A stretch of 64,000 nt of DNA from Rachycentron canadum (lineage: Eukaryota > Chordata > Actinopteri > Carangiformes > Rachycentridae): the NCBI GenBank assembly GCA_038496675.1, contig CM076658.1, forward strand, positions 15,012,229 through 15,076,228. The letters are read 5' to 3'. Position 1 is the stretch's first letter; each line of letters starts with the position of its first letter. The position numbers were made by a program, and so were the translations under genes. The notes beneath the pieces are model-generated. The model was not told the origin of the DNA and made no database searches. It saw only the letters and a program-made list of their open reading frames with translations. Below, piece by piece: positions 1 to 12,700 of this stretch.

Positions 1-1371
1 ACTCAATATTTCAGCGCTCTAGGAAGAGGGCAAAAGGGACTTTCTTTTTGAAGGACGACATTCATATTGTCACATTTGTGAGCCCCTAATGTGGATCGTG
101 AAGAGGCACATGTTAAATTGAAGTCCGGAACGGGCCATCAGTGGTGGTTGGTGTTAATTGATTGCTCTGTAATACCACTGTGTGACAGAGATAGTGAGAC
201 TATTAGAGCCAATGGTTTGGTTTTTCTGCCAGGGGATCAGCAGAGCTTAACTTCTTAAAAAACTTTCTTTTAATAGTTTTGTTTAATTTTTTGCTACTTC
301 CACAACAGGAGAGCATTTGTTGACATGCTGTTTTGGACCAAATGTTTTGTGTTTCACTACCTTTGGCTCCCTCTGCACATGACGACACAGGTTTCCCACA
401 TTACAAAAGAGTCATATCCTCAATAATTTCTTACTTTTATGATCTTACAATGTCGCTCGTAGCACGGCCTTAAGGGTACAGTGCTGCTTATTTTTTCTTT
501 TGTTATTTGTTATGTTTTTCACTCTTTAATAATGTTTGAGATTTCATAAGCAGAAAATAACTGTGCTTTATGAAATATTAATGGACAACAACAGCAAAAC
601 CTGCCTTGAGAAAAGAGAAATAATAATACAAAATAGATCTTCTCCAATTAAAAATGTGTGTGTGTCTTTGTTTGAGTGTTGCGTAAATAAAATTACTGGA
701 CTCTCTATATGTAACACTTAGAAGTTTTTGCTCAGAATTGCATGCTTCCTTTTCCCATAAACCTCTTACAAGACTTAAGTTTAATAAAACATTAAGGCTA
801 CCAATATTATACCACCTTATGTCTTCCCATGTCAGATAAGCCCCCAAACCTTTAGGTTTGACTGCTACTACTACTACTACTTTGACAGCATTTGGAAACA
901 GGGGGAGCAGATTGTTAATTGTTACACGAAGATCAGATAAACTGGCTGGTGCTGTTGCTATAAATGAGCCTGATTCCAACCTTGGATTGACTCCACATGA
1001 TGCAGCCCAGGTTCCCTGTTTTGATGTTTATTATTCTGTTAGCTTCGTTGAAAGAAAAAGAAAAAAAAAAACCCTGACTTTATTCAGCATCTACCTCTAA
1101 TTTTACTATATGTTTTTTTTTTTTTAATTCAGTAGTTTAAAGCAGATTAATGGCTGTAATCATTCAGCATGTCATGTACACATTTGTTTCCTACTTGAAA
1201 CTAGAACAAAGAACATCTGGTCCCTATCAACTGCCTTAAATCTAAAAAATGTTTATCTGATGCTGCGAGACAGTGAACGGCATTTTTGATCAACTCTGAT
1301 CTTTTTAAATTGTTAAATGTCAGACATTTCAAATGCATATGAGAAATTTTGCAGAAAAAATGGTTAACTGT

Positions 1372-1374
<3 letters not shown>

Positions 1375-1423
<49 letters not shown>
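1375..1423 (+). repeat. (GT)n microsatellite
   Basis: Uninterrupted TG dinucleotide run of 49 nt in intron 3. Likely length-polymorphic. Confidence 0.95.
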
Positions 1424-1426
<3 letters not shown>

Positions 1427-4400
1427 TCTTGGTAGTAGTATTCTGGGGACCACTTATGTCTTTGTTTTTATGCATGCAAGCATGCTAATGTGTGAATATA
1501 CATGAGTGCATCAGTGTTCACATGTGTAGAATATCTGTTTTCAATGAATAATTCACATTGGCCAAGCACATCACTGCATTAGGGACAGGTCCAGAAGGAC
1601 TCTTAACTATCCTCACATGATTAGAAATATTGTCCAGTCTAAATCTCATCTCTGCTTCACCTTTTGTCTGCTAGAGAAATATGCCTTGTATTTAGGCTTG
1701 CCTAAATACAACTGCATGCTCTCTATTACCAATTTTCCTTCCAAACCGGACCTTTACTGCCTTGCTGGAAGTGAGTCGACTTTTACCTCATTAAAAGTTA
1801 AAGTAGGTATGGAAGAAATTTTAATGCCAATTAATAATCAAAACACATTCCTCTTCTCTGTTTCTCCAGCATTTCCATCCCCCTGGGCTACGGCTTAGAT
1901 CAGGCTAAGATCTGCCATGATGTAGATGTAAAACTGGCTCAGACACCAACAGGAGGCTATTCACGCAGTTGAAATCTCTTCTGAATTCTACCGTTGTTTC
2001 TGCAGGAAACAGGATAGCATGAGTGTGACTGTGTCTGCTTGAGTGTGTGTCCCGGGGATTAATTTGATCTTTAGGTTATGTAAATGACTGTTTCTCAGAC
2101 GGTTAAAACGACCAATGATTTAAACCAAACACACCATAAAGTGTTAAATGAGTATATAGTGTTGATCAAATATGTTCTCATTATTTTGCATATTTCCAAG
2201 ATCTCTTTTATTTTAGTTTCAGTCTCAGTCTTTTAATGAAAGTGTAAATTAGTTTTGGTCAAATTCGGCGCCAGGGTAGCAGCTCTGCAGTAATACAACA
2301 GACCGACTCTCCTCATTAGTCCAGTTATCACTCCCATACTCCGGCTGTTTGAACAGACCCACTCTCTCATTAGTACAGCTACCTATTCTCTCCACTGCAG
2401 AGCAGCAAAACATTCAGAAGCTGGAATCTTTCACTTGTTCACTAAGATACTGATTGCTGTCAGAATTTAGCTACAGAGACGTTAAAATGTCACACAACGT
2501 ATTGACATTTCTTTAGCGAGCATTTAGAGGAAAATTCAGATGGTTGATCATCGACATTAAGCGACTGACAGTAACATTAATGTTACATCACATCCCATGA
2601 TAATGTTAGATTAGCTTACTTTTATCTGCATACAAAAACATGCAGGCTAGCAAACGACAGGCTGTTTCAGGCATCTTTCTCTGTGTAATTCTCAGTGGAC
2701 TGTCAAGAAATTTAGTGTTTCTTTCAAATACCAATAACGTCAGACAACATTACTGACAGGAACAGAACTGTGCTGAATGTGAGATGCTTCTTATTAACAT
2801 CAGTGCAACAGGTTAAGTGGCTAATTCAGCTCCTGAACAAGAGACATTTTAGGTAGCAGTGGATGCTGCTCAAGGGGCTGGGTTAGAGTGTATGATTTCC
2901 ATGAAGGCTCATGAATAAAATTTGGCAATTAACTTGGTAATTAACTAATTTGTTCATTTGTCTGTCGTTGTCATTATCATTTAGTTTTTATTCATTGCCT
3001 AAAAAATTTTATATATTTTATGACAGTTTTCATTTTCTGTTCTGTTAAGTTTTAGTCTTATTTTCTTTTCAATTCAATCATCAACAAACAGCTTCTGTTT
3101 CCTTTGACAAAATCCTAGTTAAATGATGGCAGCTGCAAATGAATAAACCAATGAATGCCATGCGTGCCTAGTTATACTATCCATACCTAGACTTAATGGG
3201 CACCTGCCAACCAATCAGTGTTGACAGTTCTCAATGGCCCTAGTGTAATTGTTTTTTAACAGTGATTGTGCAACAGGGGAAGTCTACAGAAAGAAAAATA
3301 TGGACTGTTGCGCACTTTGTAATGCTGAAACATTTCCCCTGACCTCCCTCCCAAGAGAGTTTTTAGTTGTATGACAACAATACACGAGTTCTACCTTTTG
3401 CGCCTGCAGGAAGGACAGTCATTATTCACAAACAAAAAGAAATGTCAACATAGGTTGTTTTAAGCATATAAATAAATGTCAAATGCTCATTTTTTTGGTC
3501 AGGGCAGTTATGCTTCCTCGGCTATGAAATGTTTTTCATTGTCCATACAAGTTTAACAAGATTTTAGATGAAACTTAGTGCAGCACAAATATTCTTCTCT
3601 TAACTATTTTTAATAGCCCAGATAAACTTTTCAAACACCTAGCATCTTTTTGTAATATGTTGCATGTACTTGCAATATCAGTATTTATTCCTTTTTTGGT
3701 TGTGTAAACACTGCTTTGTAAAACTACACAACATTTAGACAACCTAAAGTGGACCATCAATCATACAAACAAATAGATGGTCTTCACCCTTTTTTTTTTA
3801 AACTTATTGAAATTTAATGTTTTCCTTGTCTTTACAGTTTATACTAAACCTTATTTCTATTCATTATTCTCTTTTTAAAAAGTCAGTCACACTGTAGATT
3901 TGATAGTAGATTCAAAACAAATACTCACACTGTGATTGTCATGTTCAGTTTCTGTTACTGACTGGCTGTCATTGCAGCTTTACCATGTCAGTGCATGGCT
4001 GTGCAGCCTTGACACGCAGCTCTTACTTTGATTCTGAAGGCCAGACTGTGTTTCAGACAGGTCTTTGATGTCAGAGGCGCTCAGTGCTCATCTCAGAGGA
4101 GGAGCAAAATGAGTGGGAAAGCAAATGAAATATGAGTTGACTGACAGCTTGGTGGGTCTCAAAAGCCACTGAGGAAAATGTCACTTTTTATCAACTTAGT
4201 TACGAGGCCTAAATGGACACCTGTGGACTTTGAGTGAAAAAGATTTTCGGCGTGAAAGTTGTGACATGAGGTGTTTTATATTAGTAATCACGCAGGCATG
4301 TCGTCTGAGGCTGTTAGTGTGGTTTTTGTCCTTCTTTTTTTTTTTTTTTTGTGCAGTTGTCAGTGTAATCATCTTTTATTATCAATTTGACATGTTGTAG

Positions 4401-4853
4401 AATGTGCTGCCTTACAAAGACTTTAGGGTTTAGGTCCACGATCGTGTTACTGCACGTCTTTCAGCATATCTTACATGCAAAATATACGGTCATTCCAACC
4501 AGCTGGACAAAGGCCTGAAATGTCCAGTTGTAGTCGCCAATTGAAACTGTTAGCATTCGGGCTTGCTGTCCATGCGTTTAACAGAAGCTTTGCTCCCGAA
4601 ACCAATTTAATAACCCTGCCTTAGTGCAGACACACACATAAACACACGCATTACCCTCCAACCCACCAACCCTACCACTCCTCCCCTTTCTCCCATGGCA
4701 GCTTAATAATTAATATGCTTATTTTTTGCTTCTTAGGGAGAAGCCTTGGGTAAGTGGAGCAGCAATTGATGGGGGCAGTGGTGGGTAATGGGACATGAAA
4801 AGGACTTTCCATTCATCTCAGGTCTCCATAGAGATATGATGGGTGTTATATAT

Positions 4854-4862
<9 letters not shown>

Positions 4863-4888
<26 letters not shown>
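4863..4888 (+). repeat. (TA)n microsatellite
   Basis: Thirteen TA units, flanked on the left by TATG/TGTG variants. Simple repeat in intron 3. Confidence 0.9.
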
Positions 4889-4893
<5 letters not shown>

Positions 4894-7800
4894 CATGCAT
4901 GACTTCACCAAATGAAAAATAAAAAAGCCATGCCTCCATTATCTGCCATCTCTCAACGGCACATAAATTTGTTGTGGTGCTACCAGATCTGACATTCCTC
5001 AGTGGTATTTTTGTGAAGCCGTGTGTCATGTTCCGTCAAATCTCACAACAACTTTTTTTTTTTTTTTTTTTCCCAATGTTAAACTAATTAGAAATAAAGT
5101 ACAACAGCCTATTTAATATCACATGATTTATTAATTCAAACGTTATTGATGTTTTCACCTCTGTTGCACATTTGAACAGCAAAGTGGTGAAAAAATCTGT
5201 TTCCAGTATCACAGCATAAAATACTGCATAAATTCAGTCACACTCGTACCTCATGCTTCTGCGGCAGTTGTTTAAATATATGGCCTGGGCAGTCTCTTCT
5301 TCAACCAATTCAAGTGTGTCCTTTAGTTGTCGACACAAAAAGTGTTACAACAACTGCGACAGGTGTGTGACTAATGAAAGAGGGCTCTCACCTCAGGATA
5401 TTTATTATGGATGAAAAGGTGGATGGAAAAGTTTCAAAACTGTAAAAACAACTGATCAAACCACTGAACATCTTTGCAGTGATTCTTCTTGCATCTCTCC
5501 TAATTTTCTCCTTGGTGCTGTGGCTAATAATAAGCCAGACCCACAGCCCTCATTACTGCAGACCCGTCCCTGAAGTGCTTATGTAACTAAAGTACTTATT
5601 AAAATGATATTTTAACTAATTAACAAATTCTGCAGCTTTGACTGAGGTTTGACTTGTTGATCAAGCAAGTCGGGTTCTGGTAGAGCTCTTCTTTACTGAT
5701 GTAGGGTTTCACTTGAAATCTGATTCACAGCCCTCTGGGTGGACTTTCCCACCTTGGCTGACGGACATCACATGCGAGTGCTGTGTGAACAAAGCAAGAG
5801 GCATGGCCTGCAGTGTGTTACTGAATGTCTCCCAGTAGGCCTGGGAAAACAAGGCCTCTGTGGTGTGTTGTTGCCTTAGCAAGCAATGCACCGACTGAAG
5901 CCAGCTTCCTCTGTGCTAAAACCAACATACTTGGTATGCTTGTGGTAAGATACGCTCTCTCGCCTCAGTCTCTCCATCTTTCCCCCTCTTTCAGACCCTG
6001 TTTTGTTTTGCCCATTCCAGAGAGTGTGGCTCATTTTAATTCAGTTGGCAGGCTGATCACACATCAGGCTTGATAAGCTAAGTGGCCCTCAGCAGCAGCA
6101 ATTGAAGGTCCTTTTGCTATTTTTTAATCACTCACTTGTTTGTCCCCTTGATAATCTTTTCTGTCTTACTTTTTCTGTTTCTTCTCCCCTTTGTTTTCTT
6201 TGCCTTGTTTTTCTTTCTTGCTCTTAGATTTGCCTTATCTTAAGGTGTTGTAATATGGTTTTCTCCTCCTCCGCCCTATCCATAAAGCTCAGATTACGAG
6301 GGTTTTATCACAGTTTAAGTTGGAAATGAGCAAGGATGCAAGCCCACCCCCCCAAAACCATTGTGTCATGATTTTCTCTTCTCTTCTTTAAGCAGATGCT
6401 TTGCCTTGCTTGGGTATAATTCCATAATCCCTAAATCTCAGCCATTTTTCATAAAGACTCATAGGAAACAATTGCATGAGGGATGGGCCAAATTTAATCA
6501 GCAGCCTGCGAATGTAATTATCATGGCACAGCAGAGGCACATGTTTGGGGGATGGGGCTATGGCCGACGCCCTCATGCCAGCTATATATACCCCAGAGAA
6601 AAGCTCAGCAATGTTGCTTCTTCAGAGTGATAAAAAGGACATTATTTCTAAGCACTGAACAATTTATCAGCTTCAGAGCTTGGATATTAGCATAGAATGG
6701 TTTTCTCTTAACAGCTTCAGTCTGATTAATTTTTTATCCTGTAACACACAAAAAGAAACAAACATTTGTTGTATCAAGAGATAAAATAAGTGAATTTTGA
6801 ATTTCATCATCAGATAGTTGAAGAAGCTCCCATGTTGCAACTTATTCTATTTGACAAATGCCCATTTGTGGTTGTAATAGTTTGTGGTACTGTTTTATAC
6901 CTATGTCCAGCTTTTGCTGTGCATCTAGGCAGTTTTTTTTTTCTTCTGTGCCCTCAAAGACAGCCATTTCTCTCCTGTTTTTCTGTTTGTAGCTGTTTCA
7001 TTCTCGGCCCTTGCCCCTTTCAAAACGATTTATGTCTTCTCTACTCCCTCTTTTTTTGAAAATCTCAATGTCACTTTTTTCTGCCTTTATAGAGAGCTCC
7101 ACAACTCGTTTTCCACCCAAACACTCAACTGCCACACAGGGAAAAATAGAGGTCTGAGTTTAACTGAAATAGGCCTTGGTGAGACTAACAGTTTCTAATT
7201 CTTTTTTTTTTTCCCCATTGAGATGGAGGATTGTTTATTACCTTGCCCCTAAAAAAACAACACACATGACACTGTGCATGTGATGCCGTATGCTGCTTGG
7301 CCACTCAGCCGTGAATGTCAGTCACCATGATAGAAATAAATGTGTAATCTATGTGATGACACACAGGACGACAGATTTTATACATGTACTCATGTGTGTT
7401 TGCCTTTGTTCAATCTTTAATGTCCCTCTTTTTCTTCAGTTCCAATTTAAGGTCAACATGGTGCCATTCAGTCGTCTTGGTCTCCATAAACCTTTGCCAG
7501 TTCATCTCTTTCTTCTTGCAACTCAACTATGCCAGACACACATCCGCACAGAGACACACACACGCACGCTGCCCACGCTACTGCTCCTGACTGCATTGTG
7601 TTCAGAGACAGTCAAATCCCACCGCTGCCATCTCTCTGGTGAACCTCTTGTGAAGCGCTTTTATGCAGTCGAATTAATGCAGTTGTTCTTTTCAGGTCAA
7701 TAGTTAAACACATAAAAGTGCAATTACATTTGAGTGGGTACCACCATTTTGCCTGGGGACTGCGTTAACAGTGTTAAAATTGCATGCTGTTCCTGTGGGG

Positions 7801-8015
7801 GGTGCTCCATCCGTTGACCTCATAGGAGATGAGATTGGAGCTGATGAAGTTTGTGATCCGTGCTGAGACACATTTCACACTATAGAACTTTTACTTATTA
7901 AGGAATCCATTGGTTAATATGACACTGAAATGGGCTAGTTATTACATTTATATGTGCTGGAAATGTAGCGAGTATCTTGATAGAAACATGCACATTAGTT
8001 ACTCTGTGTTGCTCA

Positions 8016-8190
8016 CAAAGAGACATGTTTGGAGTCTCGAAGGTTACTTGTCTGTTGGCTCAGAGTATGTTGTAGGCAATTTAATTTTGTTCCCAGTTCC
8101 TTATTCTGAGCCTTGCAGTGTATAAGTAAGATTTTAGTTTTATCCAGGTTGAGCTGTAAAAGGTCTTGTGGTATCCAGGCACTAGTGTCT
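8016..8190 (-). mobile_element. LINE reverse-transcriptase fragment (L2/Rex/CR1-like)
   Basis: The minus strand reads KDTSAWIPQDLLQLNLDKTK followed by ILLIHCKAQNKELGTKLN. This matches the late RT-domain motif of vertebrate non-LTR retrotransposons (W-x(3)-N/D-F/L-LQLN-x-DKTE-x-L-x-I, then a KLGTKLNSL-like stretch). Only about 58 residues remain. The conserved Glu after DKT is Lys and the following NLGV motif is broken, so this is a dead scrap. Family assignment beyond L2/Rex/CR1-like is not possible from this length. Confidence 0.75.
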
Positions 8191-8367
8191 TTAAAAAAAA
8201 CAAACAAACAAACAATTGCTTCTTGGTCATCACTTGGGATGTCTCATGATGACATAACATAGGGGCAGCATGTTTAGATTAAAGAGACAAATTTTAAACA
8301 TTAAGTATTCTGTAACTGCCTTCCAAAGAAAGCAAGAAAATCTAATGTCATTCAGTTCATTACACAC

Positions 8368-9675
8368 ACAAAATTATTCATTTTGACTTAAAGTTACTTT
8401 TACTCAAGTTTTTTCTTGATTGGAAATAATCTATAGAAAAGCCTTTATTGGCTATTACAGCAATCAATCACTTCCTATAATTGCTGGCCAGTTTTTTTGC
8501 ATGTCTCCACTGGTATTTTTGCCCAGTCATCTTTAGCGATGAGCTCCAACTCTTTCAGGTTGGAGGGTCTCCTTGCCATCACCCTGATCTTTAGCTCCCT
8601 CCACAGATTCTCATTGGATTCAAGTCAGGACTCTGGCTGGGCCACTGTAAAACGTTAATATTTTTGTCCGCTAACCATTTCTTCACCACACTTGCTGTGT
8701 GTTTTGGTTCATTGTCGTGCTGAAATGTCCACTGGTGCCCAAGGCCAAGTTTCTCTGCAGACTGCTTGATGTTGTTGAGAATCTTGATGTATTGCTCTTT
8801 TTTCATGCCGTTTACTGTGATTAGGTTCCCAGGTCCTTTGGCTGAAAAACACCCCCAAAGCATTAGGTTCCCACCACCATGTTTGAGAGAGGGGATGGTG
8901 TTCTTAGGGTTGAAGGTTTTTTTTTTTTACTACACCAAATGAAGGATACATCATTGTGGCCAAACAATTACATTTTTGTTTCATCTGACCATAAAACAGA
9001 AGACCAGAAGTCTTCTTCTTTGTCCAGATGAGCATTTGCAAAGGCCAAGCGGGCTTTTGTGTTCCTTATCTGGAGAAGTGGTCTGTGTCCGTGGAACCTA
9101 GCAGTGTGCAGTGTCCGTTGGACTGTCTGCCTTGAGACGTTGCCACCAGCAGAGCCCAGATTCACCAGAATGGCCTTGGTGGTGATCCTTCTTTTTTACC
9201 TCTCTCACTATCCTCCTGGCCAGCACAGGTGTCACTTTTGGCTTCCGACCACGTCCTCTGAGATTTTCCACAGTGCGGAACGTCTTGTATTTTTTAATAA
9301 TACTTTGCACTGTAGCCACTGGAACTTGAAAACATTTAGATATGGCTTTATAGCCCTTTCCTGACTTGTGAGCAGCTAGAATGTGCAGCTGCAGGTCCTC
9401 AGTAAGCTCCTTTGTCTCAGCCATGGCCATCCACAAAGCAACTGCAGAGAGCTGCTGTTTTTCACCTGTTGAGTTGATTAACACAGCTGTTCCCAATGAA
9501 TCAGGGTAATTAGGATGCTTTAGAACAGCTTGGACTATTTGGATGATACAGAACTTTGGATTTTCCCAAAGACTCTGACAGTTTGCAAAAGGTAAGAATA
9601 ATTTTGGATATGCCACTTTTTGTTCAAATGTAAATGTAAACTTTAAGTCAAAATTTGCCTGGGGTATGAATCATT
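8368..9675 (-). mobile_element. degenerate Tc1/mariner DNA transposon
   Basis: About 1.3 kb, the usual size for fish Tc1 elements, with a transposase relic on the minus strand. The ends carry related inverted sequences: ttttgacttaaagtt at 8381-8395 on the left, and actttaagtcaaaatttgcc at the right (9640-9659), followed by the tggggtatgaat motif typical of Tc1 ends. The left end lacks about 13 nt that the right end has, so the inverted repeats are no longer equal. Exact borders and the TA target duplication are uncertain by several bases. Confidence 0.88.
8475..9430 (-). pseudogene. Tc1 transposase pseudogene
   Basis: DNA cut-and-paste transposase relic. It starts at MAMAETKELTEDLQLHILAA (Met codon 9428-9430; 9424 is an alternative) with the paired-like helix-turn-helix and the GRGRKPK AT-hook-like motif. 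It shifts frame near 9170-9190. The next part includes VSRQTVQRTLH and WSSVLWSDET (first catalytic Asp), then a stop codon at 8968-8970. A further shift near a poly-A run (about 8919-8930) leads to MLWGCFSAKGPG and FQHDNEPKHTA (second Asp). A one-base loss after SPDLNP near 8620 removes the third acidic residue from frame. At least three frameshifts and one stop: not functional. Confidence 0.9.
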
Positions 9676-9707
9676 TCTATATCTATATCTATAGATATAG
9701 ATATAGA
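9676..9707. repeat. 32-bp perfect palindrome of TATC/GATA units
   Basis: The sequence tctatatctatat / ctatag / atatagatataga is its own reverse complement across 32 bp. It directly follows the right end of the Tc1 element and is continued by a (TA)n run to 9735. Probably expanded from the TA target site or a pre-existing TA microsatellite. Confidence 0.9.
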
Positions 9708-12700
9708 TCTATATCTATATATATATATATATATAATTTTTTATTTATTTTTATTTTTTACAGAAAAGCCTGCTTTATAAACTGGACATGTGAGAATGGA
9801 TGCTACTGGGCTGCATTACGGCCAGTGTACGATCCAGTGCTTGTGGAGCTCAACCCGTACTATGAACTACATGTCAGGATGTCTCCGCTTCAGCTGCTTC
9901 CACTCTTTTTTAGAAAACCTGTCTCATGTGACTCTCCCCACTTTTGGGAAGTGCCGTATTACATTTCTGGAGTAGTAGTCCTCAGGTTGATCCATCTTTT
10001 ATGTAATAAAAGTACCTGTCCTTTGGCAATATTTCAGATAAAAAAGCTGTCTTGGTCATATTTTTTTTATGTGTGAAGTAAAACTGATATTATCCCAGGA
10101 GCCATATGCCCAGGTTGACAAGAGAGTAGATCTCTTTTATTTTAGTTGTTGGTAATCCTTTTTTTTTTTTTTAAACCACGGCCATACCAATGGTCAATGT
10201 ACATAGGGCATTACCATCATCAAGGCCAAGTGAAATACACAGCTATATAATACAATATATGTAAAATATAGAGCTGTATAATGAAGTTCTTCTGTTTATT
10301 GTAAATGTTGTGATGCCTTTAGACTTTTGCTTCTCTACTGTCCTTGGGTTGACCCTTGTAGAACCCCACAATTTATTTGTTTTAAAAGATGATCATCATT
10401 TGAGACTCAACAGCTTGAGAAACAGCTCTCACGCAGAGATGCAAAAATGTCAAGAACCAATTTTAAAACTCATGCAAACACACATTCTTGCTTTTCTTCC
10501 TAATGCACAAACGCGCACTTACTCGCTCATTCTAGCTGAAGTGTACACACCTCTTTTTTTCTCCCTATTTCGTTTTTTTTTTTTTTTGTAGCTTTTACCC
10601 ACATGCATGCATATATAAACAGACACACACACGCAAACACAGATACACATATACATGTTACATCTGCAAGTATTCTCCTGGCAGGGGTGGGAACTGGAAC
10701 GGGAAGATGGCGCTATGTGGTAGCAGCAGATGACGGTTGGGAGGGGAGATCTATTTGTAGAGCAAAGGCACAGTTTTGCTGTTCTGAGAAGTCAGAGAAA
10801 AGAATTTGACATCATGCTGTATGGAGACATGAGTAGCTTTTGAAAACTCCACACAGGAAATGCTTTCTCTTCAAGCTTATTTGTGTAGTTGTTTATTGAC
10901 GCTGTGCTTCCTTTTCAATAGCAATGCTGTTGGTGCATTTGGTGGCCTCTTGAGTGGGTCTGCTTTATTAAATGCTTCTAATTAATCCATCATGTGTTCA
11001 AGCTTTGCCAGACACTTTTTTTTCCTCTTTCTTCCTTCCTCATCAATTTTTCAGTTGCCATCATCTATAATGACACATACACTGATAGATGATGGCTGAT
11101 AAAATAGATGTCAGTCATTATCCCATCATCTATCACTCCACGTCATCTATTCATTATCTCTGCTAGCAACATTTACATTCTTTAATTTGCACAATTATTC
11201 CCTCACTCTTTTTTTTTTTTTTTCCATTTATTCCACTACTATTGTCGAAGGAGTGGACCAGTTCAGACAGTAAACTGGGGTGACTCTTTTTGAAGTGCAT
11301 GTTTTTTCCCATCAGCCTTTTTTGCTTCCTTATAGTGCCGCTTCATGAGTTTTAATTTACTTGTTCACAAGTTTATTCAGAATTTAGACAAGCTTACAGA
11401 ACCAGGAAAGCGTGGATAGCTTTGTGATGTTTTACAGGAGAACTGTAGTTGTATAGTTTCACTTACCTTCAGCTTAGAACTCCCCAGTACCTTGTTTGAC
11501 ATTGTTTCCTCTAGCAATTCGTAGCAGTTGTACATGGAAGGCAGAGCAATGCTGACATTCCCCACCCACATTTTCCCAGCTCTTGTAGAGATTTAAATTA
11601 GTGACCTTCTGCTTACAAGCTCACTGATGAAGCACTGGTAATTTAATTGATACTCAAGGCACATATAGTAATGAGGGCCTCATTACTGCCAACGCTGAGC
11701 TGTGTGAATGTGTTTGTGAGCCTGTTTTCTTCTGTGTAGCGTACAGTAAATGTGCGCTCATCTCTTATTTTAGCATTTCTGCCAGTCCGCCTGTCCTGTG
11801 AAACCTAGCAACAGCTTCAGCCTGCCACTGCTGCTGGGGTGTACAGTAGGATATGTGCCCCAGCATTTATCCTCTTTGACCCAGAATGCATCCTCATCTT
11901 CCCGTGGAGTTTCTCTCCTCTGCGCCACTGAGCTGATATCAGCGCTGAGCCGAAACCAAGTTGAAGCTCTCAGAGTCAATAAGACAGTACAATGGAGACC
12001 CAGGGAAAAATCCCCTATCCCACTGCGAGCTGAGAGGCGGAGCTTCTCTGTCTTTCTGATTGAATACTTGTCTTTCTATTGTAATTGCCTGACTGTTACA
12101 TGTCCTTTGAATCTCCTCCTGAATTTCTTTCTATTTTCCAGTTTGGTCTTACTTATCTGTCAAACTGGTATCGTCCTCTTCATGTTTATTTGAATTATAC
12201 CTGCCTACGGCAGACAATATATAGACTGAAGACTGTTTTCTTGTCTGTATTGTTGGGAGTAGTTCAGTACATGGATTGTCTTCAGCATACAGAAAAATAA
12301 ACACTACTGAGGATATTCAATAATGTAGTCCTCCAACACTGGAGAAAATCAACCATTTATTATAGTGCTTCTGTCTGCATATTTCTTCATTAAACAGTCC
12401 ACACAATGCTAATTCCCTCTCACAAACTCATTAATATGGCTTTTTTTTCTGATCATTGGTTTGCTATTTGCCTCCCAGTCTTAATCAAACTCATCCCCAC
12501 ACTGCAATAAAGAAGAAAAAAAAAAAACAACAAAAAAAAAAACACAACAAGCACTTACCATCAAAATAATTGCCTGCATACATTTGTTCTGGCTCCGTGA
12601 ATTTCATATTGTTTCCCTCCAACGGTCATGCTGGCCTGATACTGAAAATTGTTGCAGCTTTTAAACCCATACGCTCATTCAGAGACACTTGGAGTTGCTC

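Larger units (their letters stand above)
1..8015 (+). other. erbb4 intron 3, upstream part: noncoding
   Basis: No exon or gene could be supported here on either strand. It holds a (GT)n at 1375-1423, a (TA)n at 4863-4888, several poly-T runs (for example near 4337-4351 and 5053-5070), and a segment at about 2220-3070 whose mixed composition and small internal duplications suggest an old dispersed repeat that I cannot name. The stretch 6430-6640 looks like possible conserved noncoding sequence (see findings). The ORFs of 60-137 codons seen here have no recognisable domains. Confidence 0.8.
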
